Shown: positions 1-8,518, counted from the first letter of the stretch. The stretch is DNA of 64,000 bases from Sinomicrobium soli (GCF_003285545.1 NZ_QLNV01000005.1:1-64000); one strand, 5' to 3'. The notes: a model not told the origin generated them from the letters alone. Numbers and translations are program-made.

Positions 1-176
1 GCTTTTCATTGTGACAGTTTGAATTTAAAGTTAGTAAATTCGAATTTAAAACTGTCCTATTTTTAGGGAAGCCTACAAGTTAAACTATGTAGATGAGATA
101 AAAAATATGAAGTTCAATAAGCTCAATAACCGTAAGGGTTTCCGAAGAAGTTTGAGCATATATTAGAGCAAACAAA
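1..176. other. Left-edge non-coding region with nested inverted repeat
   Basis: No credible coding sequence is seen here. Positions 13-56 form a nested inverted repeat: GACAGTTT at 13-20 pairs with AAACTGTC at 49-56. Inside it GAATTTA at 21-27 pairs with TAAATTC at 35-41, and a further GAATTTA copy sits unpaired at 42-48. It could be the terminator or 3' structure of a gene left of the window, but no clear T-tract supports this. Confidence 0.4.
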
Positions 177-213
177 AAAGCCTTAAAAATACTTTTCTGA
201 TTTTTAAGGCTTT
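177..213 (-). terminator. Terminator hairpin downstream of tRNA(CAU)
   Basis: A perfect 14-bp inverted repeat (177-190 with 200-213, stem core AGCCTTAAAAAT, 9-nt loop). On the minus strand it is followed by a T-rich run (complement of 168-180). It lies 15 bases past the 3' end of the minus-strand tRNA gene, as expected for an intrinsic terminator. Confidence 0.75.
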
Positions 214-227
214 ACAATTTATTGAGG

Positions 228-301
228 TGGTCCCACATGGGCTCGAACCATGGACCCCCTGATTATGAGTCAGGTGCTCTAACCAGCTGAGCTATAGGAC
301 C
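228..301 (-). tRNA. tRNA with CAU anticodon (elongator Met or Ile2)
   Basis: The minus strand folds as a 74-nt cloverleaf. Acceptor GGTCCTA pairs with TGGGACC, U8-A9 is present, the D-stem is GCTC/GAGC, the anticodon stem CCTGA/TCAGG holds loop CTCATAA (anticodon CAU), and the T-stem is CATGG/CCATG with TTCGAGC. The discriminator is A and the CCA tail is not encoded. The first acceptor pair is G-C and the anticodon stem lacks three G-C pairs, so this is not an initiator. Whether it reads Met or, after lysidine modification, Ile (AUA) cannot be decided by eye. Confidence 0.93.
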
Positions 302-366
302 CGCATTTTGCGGATGCAATATTACTACATATTTTGATTTGCTGCAAGCTTTTCCGGTTTTTTATA

Positions 367-804
367 TCAGCCTTCTTTTGCCGTTTTCCCGGCAGATCCG
401 GGCCCTGAAATATCCTGGCAAAGCTCTATCAGTACTCCATTGGCATCCTTGGGATGCAGAAAAGCTACCTTCTTGTTATCGGCTCCCTGTTTCGGGGTCT
501 CGTTCAATACCGTAAAGCCTTCTTTCCGCAACCTGCGGATCTCCGCTTCGATATCTTCCACATCAAAGGCAATATGGTGTATGCCCTCTCCCCTTTTTTC
601 GATAAAACGGTGAATGGGGCTTTCCGTATTCGTCGCTTCCAGAAGTTCTATCTTGCTTTCGCCCACCCGGAAAAAAGAGGTTCTGACACCTTCGCTCCCT
701 ACTTCTTCGGTCTTGTAGGGAGGCACTCCCAGCAATTTGGTATACACGATATTAGACGCTTCTATACTGGCCACGGCAATGCCGATATGTTCTATTTTTC
801 TCAT
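367..804 (-). CDS. mce: Methylmalonyl-CoA epimerase
   Basis: A 145-aa glyoxalase/VOC-fold protein. It would interconvert the (2R) and (2S) epimers of methylmalonyl-CoA, linking methylmalonyl-CoA mutase to propionyl-CoA metabolism in the cytosol. The sequence opens with KIEHIGIAV, placing metal ligand His6 on the first strand. GIHHIAFDV (His76/77) and GVLIELCQ (Glu127) supply the expected metal/active-site positions in the second half. Length fits the family (about 135-150 aa). The last ~15 residues (Gly/Ser/Lys-rich) are an unconserved tail. The gene stands alone and is divergent from rbfA, with its own promoter element at 820-828. No mutase or carboxylase genes are nearby. Confidence 0.92.
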   Translation of the reverse strand: MRKIEHIGIAVASIEASNIVYTKLLGVPPYKTEEVGSEGVRTSFFRVGESKIELLEATNTESPIHRFIEKRGEGIHHIAFDVEDIEAEIRRLRKEGFTVLNETPKQGADNKKVAFLHPKDANGVLIELCQDISGPGSAGKTAKEG

Positions 805-819
805 GTTTCACTAATTTAC

Positions 820-828
820 GCAAATATA
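820..828 (-). promoter_or_regulatory. Bacteroidota -7 promoter element of mce
   Basis: TATATTTGC on the minus strand matches TAnnTTTGC exactly and ends 15 nt before the mce start codon. No convincing -33 TTG element was assigned. Confidence 0.6.
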
Positions 829-1001
829 TTCATAGCGATCCGAAATGCCCGGGAACCGCTGTCAAAAATGTGCTGTACCGTGCAATTTCAAAGCGTTCTT
901 TGCGGGCTTTACGATTCATTTTCAAAAGAATTTTACCGGGCATCCCACCGGGATGATAGCGATTTATCCCCCATCCCTGGCCACGGCGTTACTGTATTTG
1001 C

Positions 1002-1010
1002 TATTTTTGC
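1002..1010 (+). promoter_or_regulatory. Bacteroidota -7 promoter element of rbfA
   Basis: TATTTTTGC matches TAnnTTTGC exactly and ends only 3 nt before the rbfA ATG at 1014. Transcription would start at or next to the start codon, implying a leaderless message. Confidence 0.6.
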
Positions 1011-1013
1011 AGT

Positions 1014-1406
1014 ATGGAAAGTAACAGACAAAAGAAAATAGCAGGGGTCATTCAGCGCGACCTGGCGGATATACTGCAGCGTGCTGCTACCGAAAACGGG
1101 ATGCAGGGGGTATTGATCTCCGTGACCAAGGTATCGGTAACGACAGACCTCTCCATGGCCAGGGCATACCTCAGCATTTTCCCGAATACCAGGAGCAGCG
1201 AACTGATAGAAGGCATAAAAAACAACGGCCCGCTTATCAAGCACGAGCTGGCCCAGCGCACCAGGAACCAGTTGAGAAGGGTTCCGGAACTGGAATTTTT
1301 TATAGACGATTCCCTCGAATATATCGACAAGATCGAAAAATCGCTGAAGGGAACGGAAAACCCCATTCAAAATCCGGGAATGCTGGACAAAAGGAAAAAA
1401 TCCTGA
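1014..1406 (+). CDS. rbfA: Ribosome-binding factor A
   Basis: A 130-aa RbfA. It binds the 30S subunit during late assembly and helps 16S rRNA 5'-end maturation and cold adaptation. Recognised from the N-terminal RQKKIAGVIQRDLADIL helix, the strand VSVTTDLSMARAYLSIFP and the C-terminal RRVPELEFFIDDSLEY, all RbfA hallmarks in a one-domain KH-like fold of usual length. The lysine-rich C-terminus (KRKKS) is typical. The start is the ATG at 1014, the only one compatible with the conserved N-terminus. It is followed after 64 nt by the FtsX-like permease on the same strand, a pair that may be co-transcribed. The promoter element lies immediately upstream with no room for a ribosome-binding site. Confidence 0.95.
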   Translation: MESNRQKKIAGVIQRDLADILQRAATENGMQGVLISVTKVSVTTDLSMARAYLSIFPNTRSSELIEGIKNNGPLIKHELAQRTRNQLRRVPELEFFIDDSLEYIDKIEKSLKGTENPIQNPGMLDKRKKS

Positions 1407-1470
1407 TAAAACATGTTGACTTCACCCGGTAGACAACAATAAAAATCCATAAATACGGTTGCATAACACA

Positions 1471-2679
1471 GTGTACTTTCCGATATACATAGCCAAGAGA
1501 TACCTGGTATCCAAAAGCAGCCAGAATGTGGTCAATATCATTAACCTGGTCACCTTTCTCGTAGTGGTTATCGGTGCGGCGGCGCTGTTTATCGTACTGG
1601 CGGCTTTCTCCGGATTAAAGACCTTTACCCTTTCTTTCAGCAATGCTTTTGACCCTGACCTCAAAATTACAAGCGATGGCGGCAAGTTTATATCCTTTAC
1701 CGCCAAAGAAGAAGAACAACTGGCTGGTATAGACGAAGTGGTCTGGTATTCCAGGGAAATCGAAGAGCAGGTTCTGCTGGCCCATAAACAGAAAAACCAC
1801 GTAGCCCTGATCAAGGGGATCGATACGCTGTATCCGCGGGTAGTGAAAACAGACAGCATCCTGTATTACGGCAACTGGTTCGACCGCGAACTCCACGAAG
1901 TGGTGGTGGGAATTGGTACGGCAAGCCTGTTAGGGCTGGCTTTAAATGACTACCAGTCCCCTTTGAGGTTACTGGTACCCAAACCCGGAAAAGGAAGCAT
2001 TACTTCACAATCTACCCCCTACAATGAAGTGGCGGTAACGGTTTCCGGGGCGTATGCGGTGACCGAAGACCTGGACAGGAAATACGTATTCGCAGACCTG
2101 GAACTGGCACAGAAAATGCTGCATAAAAACCCGGAGGAAATTACCGGTATCAATATCAGGCTCACTCCGGGCGCCGACATTTCCCGGGTCAAATCGCAGT
2201 TGTCCGGGATTTTTGACGGAAAGGTCCTGGTCAAGGACCGTATCGAGCAGAACGATGCCCTCTACCGTATGCTCAATACCGAAAACATGGCCACATACCT
2301 CATCTTTACGCTGGTATTGGTCATCGCCCTTTTTAACGTGGTAGGGGCTATTATCATGATGATCCTCGACAAACGAAAGAACCTGAATACCCTGTTCAGC
2401 ATGGGGGCCCCCCTGAAGCAACTGCGGCGTATTTTCTTTATACAGGGGGTTATGGTAGCCCTGGTAGGAGGTGTCATGGGCATTGCCCTGGGGGCATTGC
2501 TTACCCTTTCACAGATCGTATTCGGATGGCTTCTTATTACTCCCTCCCTGCCCTATCCGGTAGAAATTCACCTGCCTAATACCTTTATCGTATTCGGTAC
2601 CATAATAGTCCTGGGGCTTATCGCTTCCTGGATAGCTTCCGGGCGTATTTCGGAAAAACTGATCAGGGAACAGGGATAA
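1471..2679 (+). CDS. FtsX/LolC-LolE-like ABC transporter permease
   Basis: A 402-aa inner-membrane permease of the FtsX/MacB/LolE superfamily. It has one N-terminal membrane helix (about residues 23-46, VTFLVVVIGAAALFIVLAAF), a periplasmic domain of about 220 residues, and three C-terminal helices (TYLIFTLVLVIALFNVVGAIIM; a segment near GVMVALVGGVMGIALGALL; and IVFGTIIVLGLIAS). The opening YFPIYIAKRYLVSKSSQN is the usual start of these Bacteroidota proteins. I therefore prefer the GTG at 1471 over an in-frame TTG at 1459. The likely role is lipoprotein release or a related mechanotransmission function. No ATPase gene is adjacent, so the partner must be elsewhere and the LolE assignment is tentative. 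Confidence 0.82.
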   Translation: MYFPIYIAKRYLVSKSSQNVVNIINLVTFLVVVIGAAALFIVLAAFSGLKTFTLSFSNAFDPDLKITSDGGKFISFTAKEEEQLAGIDEVVWYSREIEEQVLLAHKQKNHVALIKGIDTLYPRVVKTDSILYYGNWFDRELHEVVVGIGTASLLGLALNDYQSPLRLLVPKPGKGSITSQSTPYNEVAVTVSGAYAVTEDLDRKYVFADLELAQKMLHKNPEEITGINIRLTPGADISRVKSQLSGIFDGKVLVKDRIEQNDALYRMLNTENMATYLIFTLVLVIALFNVVGAIIMMILDKRKNLNTLFSMGAPLKQLRRIFFIQGVMVALVGGVMGIALGALLTLSQIVFGWLLITPSLPYPVEIHLPNTFIVFGTIIVLGLIASWIASGRISEKLIREQG

Positions 2680-2706
2680 ATAGGATTTTGGTAATCCCCT
2701 TCTCCC

Positions 2707-3699
2707 CTATACAAATTCGTGATCCGCGAATTTTTCCAGTACCTCGTCAAAGGCTGCAAAAACATCGGCGGCATCATCGGAGGTGACCATTTTCTGGCGG
2801 TATTCCTTAAAATGGGGAATTCCCTTGAAGTAATTGGTATAGTGCCTCCGGGTCTCGAATACACCCAGTTTTTCGCCTTTCCAGTCGATGGCCATGTTCA
2901 GGTGCCTCCGGGCAGCTTCCACCCTTTCTTCCATGGTCGGAGGCGCGGCATGCGTACCGGTTTCAAAAAAGTGTTTTACCTCCTTAAAAAACCACGGGTA
3001 TCCTATACTGCCACGGCCTATCATGGCACCGTCCAGCCCGAACCTGTCGCGCATTTCCACCGCTTTTTCCGGGCTGTCCACATCGCCGTTGCCAAAAACG
3101 GGAATACGCATCCTCGGATTGTGCTTTACCTCGGATATGGGCCTCCAGTCTGCCTCTCCCTTATACATCTGTACCCGTGTCCTTCCGTGTATGGATATGG
3201 CTTCTATGCCCACATCCTGAAGCCGCTCCGCCACTTCCACGATCTTTACCGAATCACGATCCCACCCCAGCCGGGTCTTCACCGTTACAGGGAGCCCGGT
3301 ACGCTTTACTATCGCTTCGGTAAGTTTTACCATAAGGGGTATATCGCGCAGAATACCAGCGCCGGCATTCTTACATACTACCTTTTTTACCGGGCAGCCG
3401 AAATTGATATCGATAATATCCGGGTTCGATTGCTCTACGATATCCACCGCCCGCAGCATGGAATCGAGTTCCGCACCGAAGATCTGTATCCCTACCGGAC
3501 GCTCCTTTTCATAAATATCCAGCTTCTGTACACTCTTGGCCGCATCGCGTATCAGTCCTTCGGAGGAAATAAATTCGGTATATACCACATCCGCCCCCTG
3601 CTCCTTGCACAGCGCCCGGAAAGGAGGATCGCTCACATCTTCCATAGGAGCCAGCAAAAGCGGAAAAGCCCCTAATTCCATGTTACCTATCTTAACCAC
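2707..3699 (-). CDS. dusB: tRNA-dihydrouridine synthase (DusB type)
   Basis: A 330-aa FMN-dependent TIM-barrel enzyme that reduces specific uridines in tRNA D-loops to dihydrouridine using NADPH. Visible landmarks are LLLAPMEDVSDPPFR (FMN loop), DINFGCPVKKVVCKNAGAG carrying the conserved active-site cysteine region, TVKTRLGWD, SIHGRTRVQMYKGEADW, PVFGNGDVDS and MIGRGSIGYPWFF (phosphate binding). These are in canonical order. The C-terminal helical RNA-binding domain follows from about residue 245. The reading frame starts at GTG 3699 (MVKIGN...), matching family N-termini; an internal ATG at 3681 is the alternative. It is a single gene convergent with the permease, with a promoter element at 3721-3729. 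Confidence 0.94.
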   Translation of the reverse strand: MVKIGNMELGAFPLLLAPMEDVSDPPFRALCKEQGADVVYTEFISSEGLIRDAAKSVQKLDIYEKERPVGIQIFGAELDSMLRAVDIVEQSNPDIIDINFGCPVKKVVCKNAGAGILRDIPLMVKLTEAIVKRTGLPVTVKTRLGWDRDSVKIVEVAERLQDVGIEAISIHGRTRVQMYKGEADWRPISEVKHNPRMRIPVFGNGDVDSPEKAVEMRDRFGLDGAMIGRGSIGYPWFFKEVKHFFETGTHAAPPTMEERVEAARRHLNMAIDWKGEKLGVFETRRHYTNYFKGIPHFKEYRQKMVTSDDAADVFAAFDEVLEKFADHEFV

Positions 3700-3720
3700 A
3701 ATACTTTAGTTTATCGCGCT

Positions 3721-3729
3721 GCAAAGATA
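3721..3729 (-). promoter_or_regulatory. Bacteroidota -7 promoter element of dusB
   Basis: TATCTTTGC on the minus strand matches TAnnTTTGC and ends 21 nt before the dusB start. Confidence 0.55.
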
Positions 3730-3810
3730 AAGCAAAATTTGCGAATGCTTCTATGAATGTATGAATCTTGACGGAGCACGAAGCCCGGAGCAGGATATGA
3801 CCTCCGTGTG

Positions 3811-3850
3811 ACTAACAAACTAAGAACTCCGAACTAACAAACTAACAACC
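3811..3850. repeat. Degenerate ACTAAC-type low-complexity tract
   Basis: About 40 nt built from repeated CTAACAAACTAAGAACT-like words. Similar tracts occur at 5437-5463, 15299-15338 and 27154-27198, all intergenic, with a reverse-orientation relative at about 31481-31580. The composition differs sharply from the genes on either side. Confidence 0.5.
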
Positions 3851-3919
3851 AAATTCCCCCGGTTTTTCTGAAAAAAATCCTTAATTTGTTCTTTACTCTA
3901 TGCAAAATTTCAATACATC

Positions 3920-5350
3920 ATGTTAAAAAAGGTCCTGCTTTTCACCGTAGTTTTCCTCACCTTGTTGTCGTGCACAGAAAAAGAAAAAACGAAGGGGAAC
4001 GATACCCCGCCCAACGTGATCATCATCTTTACCGACGACCAGGGGTATGAGGATGTCGGCTGTTTCGGATCTCCGGACATCAAAACCCCCAACCTCGACC
4101 AGATGGCGAAGGAAGGAGTAAAACTCACCTCGTTTTATGCAGCACAGCCCGTTTGTTCGGCATCCAGGGCAGCATTGCTCACCGGGTGCTATCCGAACCG
4201 GATCGGTATCCACAACGCCCTGATGCCGCATTCTCCCATAGGCCTGAACCCGCAGGAAACCACACTGGCCGATATGCTGAAATCCAATGGCTATACCACG
4301 GCCATTTACGGCAAATGGCACTTGGGTGACGATCCTGATTTTATGCCCAATAACCAGGGATTTGACGACTTTTTCGGGATTCCCTTCTCCAACGATATGT
4401 GGCCCAATCATCCGCAACAGGGCACCGTATTCGATTTCGACCCGCTGCCGTTATACGAAAACGAAACGGTGATCGATACGCTTGAAGAGCAGTCCATGCT
4501 CACCACGCAGATCACGGAAAAAGCGGTGGATTTTATCGGAAAAAACAGGGAAAATCCCTTTTTTCTCTATGTAGCACATCCGCAACCCCATGTACCGCTA
4601 TTCGTCTCGGATAAATTCCGCGGCAAATCGGAAAGAGGGCTCTACGGCGATGTCATCATGGAAATAGACTGGTCGGTAGGCGAAATACTCCGTGCGCTCG
4701 AAGAACAGCAACTGGATCAAAACACCCTCGTCATCTTTACTTCCGACAACGGCCCGTGGCTCTCTTACGGCGACCACGCCGGTTCGGCATACCCGTTTCG
4801 CGAAGGAAAGGGGACTTCCTGGGAAGGCGGACAGCGCGAGCCTTTTATCGCCAGGTTCCCGGGCAGATTACCGGAAAACAGGACCATAGGCACCCCGGTC
4901 ATGGCGATCGACCTTTTTCCTACCATTGCATCCGTAACAGGCGCCAGGCTGCCCGAACACAAGATCGACGGGAAAAACGTATGGGACATCCTCACGGGGA
5001 AAACAGATGAAAATCCGCACGAAGCCTATTATTTTTATTACAAGGTCAACGAACTGCACGCGGTGCGCTACAACGACTGGAAACTGTACTTTCCTCATCG
5101 CTACCGAAGCATGGAAGGGCAGGAGCCGGGCAGGGGAGGGCAGCCCGGAGCGTACAGACAGGTAGACCTCAAAGACATGGAACTGTACGACCTGGCCGCC
5201 GATTCTTCGGAAACCCGTAATGTAGCGGAAAATCATCCGGAAATCGTGGAGAAAATGGTGGACCTGGCCAATGCCAAAAGACAGGAACTCGGGGACAACC
5301 TCCTCGGGATCGAAGGAAAGGAAAACCGCACGCCGGGTAAAGTCAAATGA
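3920..5350 (+). CDS. Lipoprotein arylsulfatase (formylglycine sulfatase)
   Basis: A 476-aa sulfatase of the alkaline-phosphatase superfamily that hydrolyses sulfate esters. The N-terminus MLKKVLLFTVVFLTLLSC is a lipoprotein signal with the lipidated Cys at residue 18, so it is membrane anchored, periplasmic or surface exposed. NVIIIFTDDQG supplies the metal-binding Asp39/Asp40. PVCSASRAALLTG is the C-x-[PA]-x-R signature with Cys79 as the residue oxidised to formylglycine. GKWHLG and TSDNGPW supply further active-site and calcium ligands. Length is normal. It is not next to SusC/D, a glycosidase or a sulfatase-maturase gene, so no operon context indicates its substrate. The neighbours are dusB (divergent) and lepA (downstream after 213 nt). 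Confidence 0.9.
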   Translation: MLKKVLLFTVVFLTLLSCTEKEKTKGNDTPPNVIIIFTDDQGYEDVGCFGSPDIKTPNLDQMAKEGVKLTSFYAAQPVCSASRAALLTGCYPNRIGIHNALMPHSPIGLNPQETTLADMLKSNGYTTAIYGKWHLGDDPDFMPNNQGFDDFFGIPFSNDMWPNHPQQGTVFDFDPLPLYENETVIDTLEEQSMLTTQITEKAVDFIGKNRENPFFLYVAHPQPHVPLFVSDKFRGKSERGLYGDVIMEIDWSVGEILRALEEQQLDQNTLVIFTSDNGPWLSYGDHAGSAYPFREGKGTSWEGGQREPFIARFPGRLPENRTIGTPVMAIDLFPTIASVTGARLPEHKIDGKNVWDILTGKTDENPHEAYYFYYKVNELHAVRYNDWKLYFPHRYRSMEGQEPGRGGQPGAYRQVDLKDMELYDLAADSSETRNVAENHPEIVEKMVDLANAKRQELGDNLLGIEGKENRTPGKVK

Positions 5351-5378
5351 TATTTGTCCTGGGGGGTTACCGGTTAGG

Positions 5379-5427
5379 CCGGTGGCTGAGTGCCCGAGCG
5401 CAGCTACGGGTGTATCGAAGCCACCGG
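5379..5427. repeat. Short hairpin repeat element, copy 1
   Basis: CCGGTGGCT (5379-5387) and AGCCACCGG (5419-5427) form a perfect 9-bp inverted repeat around 31 nt. The inner word GGCTGAGTG and the TGTATCGAAGCCACCGG end recur at 24982-25033. It is a REP-like dispersed intergenic element. Confidence 0.6.
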
Positions 5428-5436
5428 GTTGCAGGT

Positions 5437-5463
5437 ACTACGAACTAAGAACTAACAACTAAT
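5437..5463. repeat. Degenerate ACTAAC-type low-complexity tract
   Basis: TACTACGAACTAAGAACTAA-type sequence directly after the hairpin repeat. It belongs to the same family as the tract at 3811-3850. Confidence 0.45.
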
Positions 5464-5491
5464 ATAAATCCGGAATCCCCGAAAATAAAAT

Positions 5492-5500
5492 TATATTTGC
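5492..5500 (+). promoter_or_regulatory. Bacteroidota -7 promoter element of lepA
   Basis: TATATTTGC matches TAnnTTTGC exactly, 63 nt before the preferred lepA start, giving a leader of about 55-60 nt. Confidence 0.6.
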
Positions 5501-5563
5501 AAATTAAACCTGTCCTGAAAACCGGGCGCTATTCCGGATAATCAGCGACCTATAATGTTTGCT

Positions 5564-7360
5564 ATGAAGCACATCCGGAATTTTTGCATTATTGCCCATA
5601 TAGACCACGGGAAAAGTACCCTGGCCGACAGGCTGCTGGACTATACCGGATCGGTAACCGAACGGGAAAAGCAAGACCAGTTACTCGACAATATGGACCT
5701 GGAGCGCGAGCGCGGGATTACCATCAAGTCGCACGCCATACAGATGGAATATGTTCACCAGGGCGAAACCTATATCCTGAACCTGATAGACACTCCCGGG
5801 CACGTGGATTTCTCGTATGAAGTATCCCGTTCCATAGCGGCCTGCGAGGGGGCATTGCTCATCGTGGATGCCGCACAGAGCATACAGGCACAAACCATAT
5901 CCAACCTCTATCTCGCGCTGGAAAACGACCTGGAGATCATTCCGGTACTGAATAAGATAGACCTTCCCAGCGCCAATCCGGAAGAAGTTACCGACGATAT
6001 CGTGGACCTCCTGGGCTGTGACCCCGAAGAAGTGATCCCGGCCAGCGGAAAAACCGGGCTCGGTGTAGACAAAATACTGGAAGCCATTATAGAAAGGGTA
6101 CCGCCGCCGAAAGGAAATACGGACGAACCGCTGCAGGCCATGATCTTCGATTCGGTATACAACCCTTTCAGGGGCATTGAAGTGATCTTCAGGGTGGTAA
6201 ACGGGGAGATCACCAAAGGCCAGAAAATAAAATTCATGGCGACCGGCAAGGAATACTATGCCGATGAGATCGGTACGCTCAAACTGACACAACATCCGAA
6301 ACAGGTGATCAGAACAGGAGATGTAGGCTACCTCATTTCCGGGATCAAGGAAGCCCGGGAAGTGAAGGTAGGGGATACCATCACCGATGCCAAAACACCT
6401 ACGAAAAACATGATCGCCGGTTTCGAGAACGTAAAACCGATGGTCTTTGCCGGTATTTACCCGGTAGACACCGAAGATTACGAGGAACTGCGCGCTTCGA
6501 TGGAAAAACTGCAGCTCAACGATGCTTCCCTGGTATTTACGCCCGAAAGTTCCGCGGCACTGGGATTCGGTTTCCGCTGCGGTTTTCTCGGTATGCTCCA
6601 TATGGAGATCATCCAGGAACGCCTGGAACGGGAATTCGATATGACGGTGATCACTACGGTACCCAACGTGTCGTACCTCGCTTACAGCAAAAAAGAACAG
6701 GATACCCCGATCGTGGTTAACAATCCTTCCGACCTGCCCGACCCGTCCAAAATGGACCGGGTAGAGGAACCTTATATCAAGGCCACCATTATTACCAAGG
6801 CCGATTTCGTAGGCCCGGTTATGAGCCTTTGTATCGACAAAAGAGGCCAGATCACCAACCAGACCTATCTCACTCCCGAACGGGTGGAACTCACTTTCGA
6901 TATTCCGCTGGCAGAGATCGTTTTCGATTTTTACGACCGCCTGAAAACCGTTTCAAAAGGTTACGCTTCCTTCGACTATTCGCCTATAGGAATGCGCACC
7001 TCCAAACTGGTAAAAGTGGATATCCTGCTCAACGGACAGTCTGTAGACGCACTTTCCGCACTCATTCACGCCGACAATGCGTATAACATCGGTAAAAAAA
7101 TGTGCGAAAAACTCAAGGAACTCATTCCGCGTCAGCAATTCGACATCCCGATACAGGCCGCCATAGGGGCAAAGATCATTTCCCGCGAAACCATTAAGGC
7201 TTTGCGTAAGGATGTTACTGCCAAGTGTTACGGGGGAGACATCTCCCGGAAGCGGAAACTGCTCGAAAAACAGAAAAAAGGTAAAAAACGCATGCGCCAG
7301 GTAGGTAATGTGGAAATACCCCAGCAGGCATTTATGGCCGTACTGAAGCTCAACGATTAA
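5564..7360 (+). CDS. lepA: Elongation factor 4 (LepA GTPase)
   Basis: A 598-aa translational GTPase that acts on the ribosome (back-translocation and/or initiation support) under stress. G motifs are present: AHIDHGKST (residues 11-19), the switch region with [20 protein letters not shown] and NKIDLP. Elongation-factor-like domains follow. The C-terminal LepA-specific domain includes [19 protein letters not shown] and ends in a basic helix [16 protein letters not shown]. An ATG at 5555 would add three residues. The ATG at 5564 gives the canonical [18 protein letters not shown] start and is preferred. It is followed by the FAD oxidoreductase after 39 nt and may be co-transcribed with it. Confidence 0.97.
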   Translation: MKHIRNFCIIAHIDHGKSTLADRLLDYTGSVTEREKQDQLLDNMDLERERGITIKSHAIQMEYVHQGETYILNLIDTPGHVDFSYEVSRSIAACEGALLIVDAAQSIQAQTISNLYLALENDLEIIPVLNKIDLPSANPEEVTDDIVDLLGCDPEEVIPASGKTGLGVDKILEAIIERVPPPKGNTDEPLQAMIFDSVYNPFRGIEVIFRVVNGEITKGQKIKFMATGKEYYADEIGTLKLTQHPKQVIRTGDVGYLISGIKEAREVKVGDTITDAKTPTKNMIAGFENVKPMVFAGIYPVDTEDYEELRASMEKLQLNDASLVFTPESSAALGFGFRCGFLGMLHMEIIQERLEREFDMTVITTVPNVSYLAYSKKEQDTPIVVNNPSDLPDPSKMDRVEEPYIKATIITKADFVGPVMSLCIDKRGQITNQTYLTPERVELTFDIPLAEIVFDFYDRLKTVSKGYASFDYSPIGMRTSKLVKVDILLNGQSVDALSALIHADNAYNIGKKMCEKLKELIPRQQFDIPIQAAIGAKIISRETIKALRKDVTAKCYGGDISRKRKLLEKQKKGKKRMRQVGNVEIPQQAFMAVLKLND

Positions 7361-7399
7361 AATACGGCCCCGTATATACATTTTGAATACCCGATCGAT

Positions 7400-8518
7400 A
7401 TGGAACTCTCATACTGGGAAAAATCGGAATGGATATCCGATACCGACTTTACCATAATCGGCAGTGGCATCACCGGGCTCAACTGCGCCCTGGCACTCCG
7501 GGAAAAATACCCGGAGTCCGGAATACTTATCCTGGAAAAAGGGATACTCCCCGAGGGGGCCAGTACCAAAAATGCCGGGTTTGCCTGTTTCGGAAGTATT
7601 TCGGAGCTCCTGGACGACCTGAACCACAGTTCGGAAGACGAGATGGTAACCCTCGTCGAAAAACGCTGGAAAGGGCTGCAAATGCTCCGGGAGAATGTCG
7701 GTGACGACACTATGGAATACCACCAGTACGGCGGACAGGAACTGTTTACGAAAGATGACCGCCACGGGCTGTATGAAAAATGCCTCGACAACATCAGCCG
7801 GATCAACAAACTGTTGTACCCCGTTTTCAACCGGGAAGTATTTTCGGTGAGAGACAATATATTCGGGTTCGGACAGGTGCGGGAAAAATATATTTATACC
7901 CCGCTCGAAGGGCAGATAAACACCGGTAAAATGATACAGGCCCTGCTTAAAAAATGTGCCGTAAAGGACATTCGTATACTGCAGGGCATCGAAGTAAAGG
8001 AGTTTGAAGATACCGGAAGCGGGGTTTTTGTAAAAACCTCACGCTTCGGTCTCCGCACACAAAAACTGTTCGTGGCCACCAACGGTTTCTCTTCAAAGCT
8101 GATACGGGAGGACGTCGTGCCCGCCCGGGCACAGGTACTTATTACCAAACCCGTACACCATCTCCGGATCAAGGGTATTTTTCACCTGGACGAAGGATAT
8201 TACTATTTCCGGAATGTAGGGAACAGGATACTCTTCGGAGGCGGAAGGAACCTGGACATTCCGGGAGAAACCACTGTGGAATTCGGGGAGACCCCGCTCA
8301 TACAGGATCGCCTTGAATACCTGTTGAAAACCGTGATTCTTCCCGGGGTCCCTTATGAAACGGAACAGCGGTGGAGCGGGATTATGGGAATGGGGAAGCA
8401 GAAAATACCCATCGTAAAAAAACTGTCGGACAATGTCTGTTGCGGGGTAAGGCTCGGCGGTATAGGGATCTCCATCGGTACCTGGACAGGCCGGGAACTC
8501 GCAGCGCTTGCAGATTAG
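7400..8518 (+). CDS. FAD-dependent oxidoreductase (DAO/glycine-oxidase family)
   Basis: A 372-aa flavoprotein of the D-amino-acid-oxidase (DAO, PF01266) superfamily. The dinucleotide-binding motif FTIIGSGITGLNCALALRE is near residues 16-34 and is followed by ILILEKGILPEGASTKNAGFACFG, typical of DadA/glycine-oxidase-like enzymes. A C-terminal GVRLGGIGISIGTWTGRELAALA closes the FAD fold. No membrane segment or signal peptide is seen, so it should be cytosolic. The substrate amine is not indicated by sequence or context. It sits between lepA and mtgA (16-nt gap to mtgA), suggesting co-transcription with mtgA. Confidence 0.85.
   Translation: MELSYWEKSEWISDTDFTIIGSGITGLNCALALREKYPESGILILEKGILPEGASTKNAGFACFGSISELLDDLNHSSEDEMVTLVEKRWKGLQMLRENVGDDTMEYHQYGGQELFTKDDRHGLYEKCLDNISRINKLLYPVFNREVFSVRDNIFGFGQVREKYIYTPLEGQINTGKMIQALLKKCAVKDIRILQGIEVKEFEDTGSGVFVKTSRFGLRTQKLFVATNGFSSKLIREDVVPARAQVLITKPVHHLRIKGIFHLDEGYYYFRNVGNRILFGGGRNLDIPGETTVEFGETPLIQDRLEYLLKTVILPGVPYETEQRWSGIMGMGKQKIPIVKKLSDNVCCGVRLGGIGISIGTWTGRELAALAD

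Noticed and set aside
454-1041. A 195-codon plus-strand open frame over mce and the rbfA start
   Set aside because: It runs antisense to mce and overlaps rbfA in another frame. No domain or export signal is credible.
2719-3675. A 318-codon plus-strand open frame
   Set aside because: It lies wholly antisense to dusB, whose motifs are unambiguous. Its translation has no recognisable domain.
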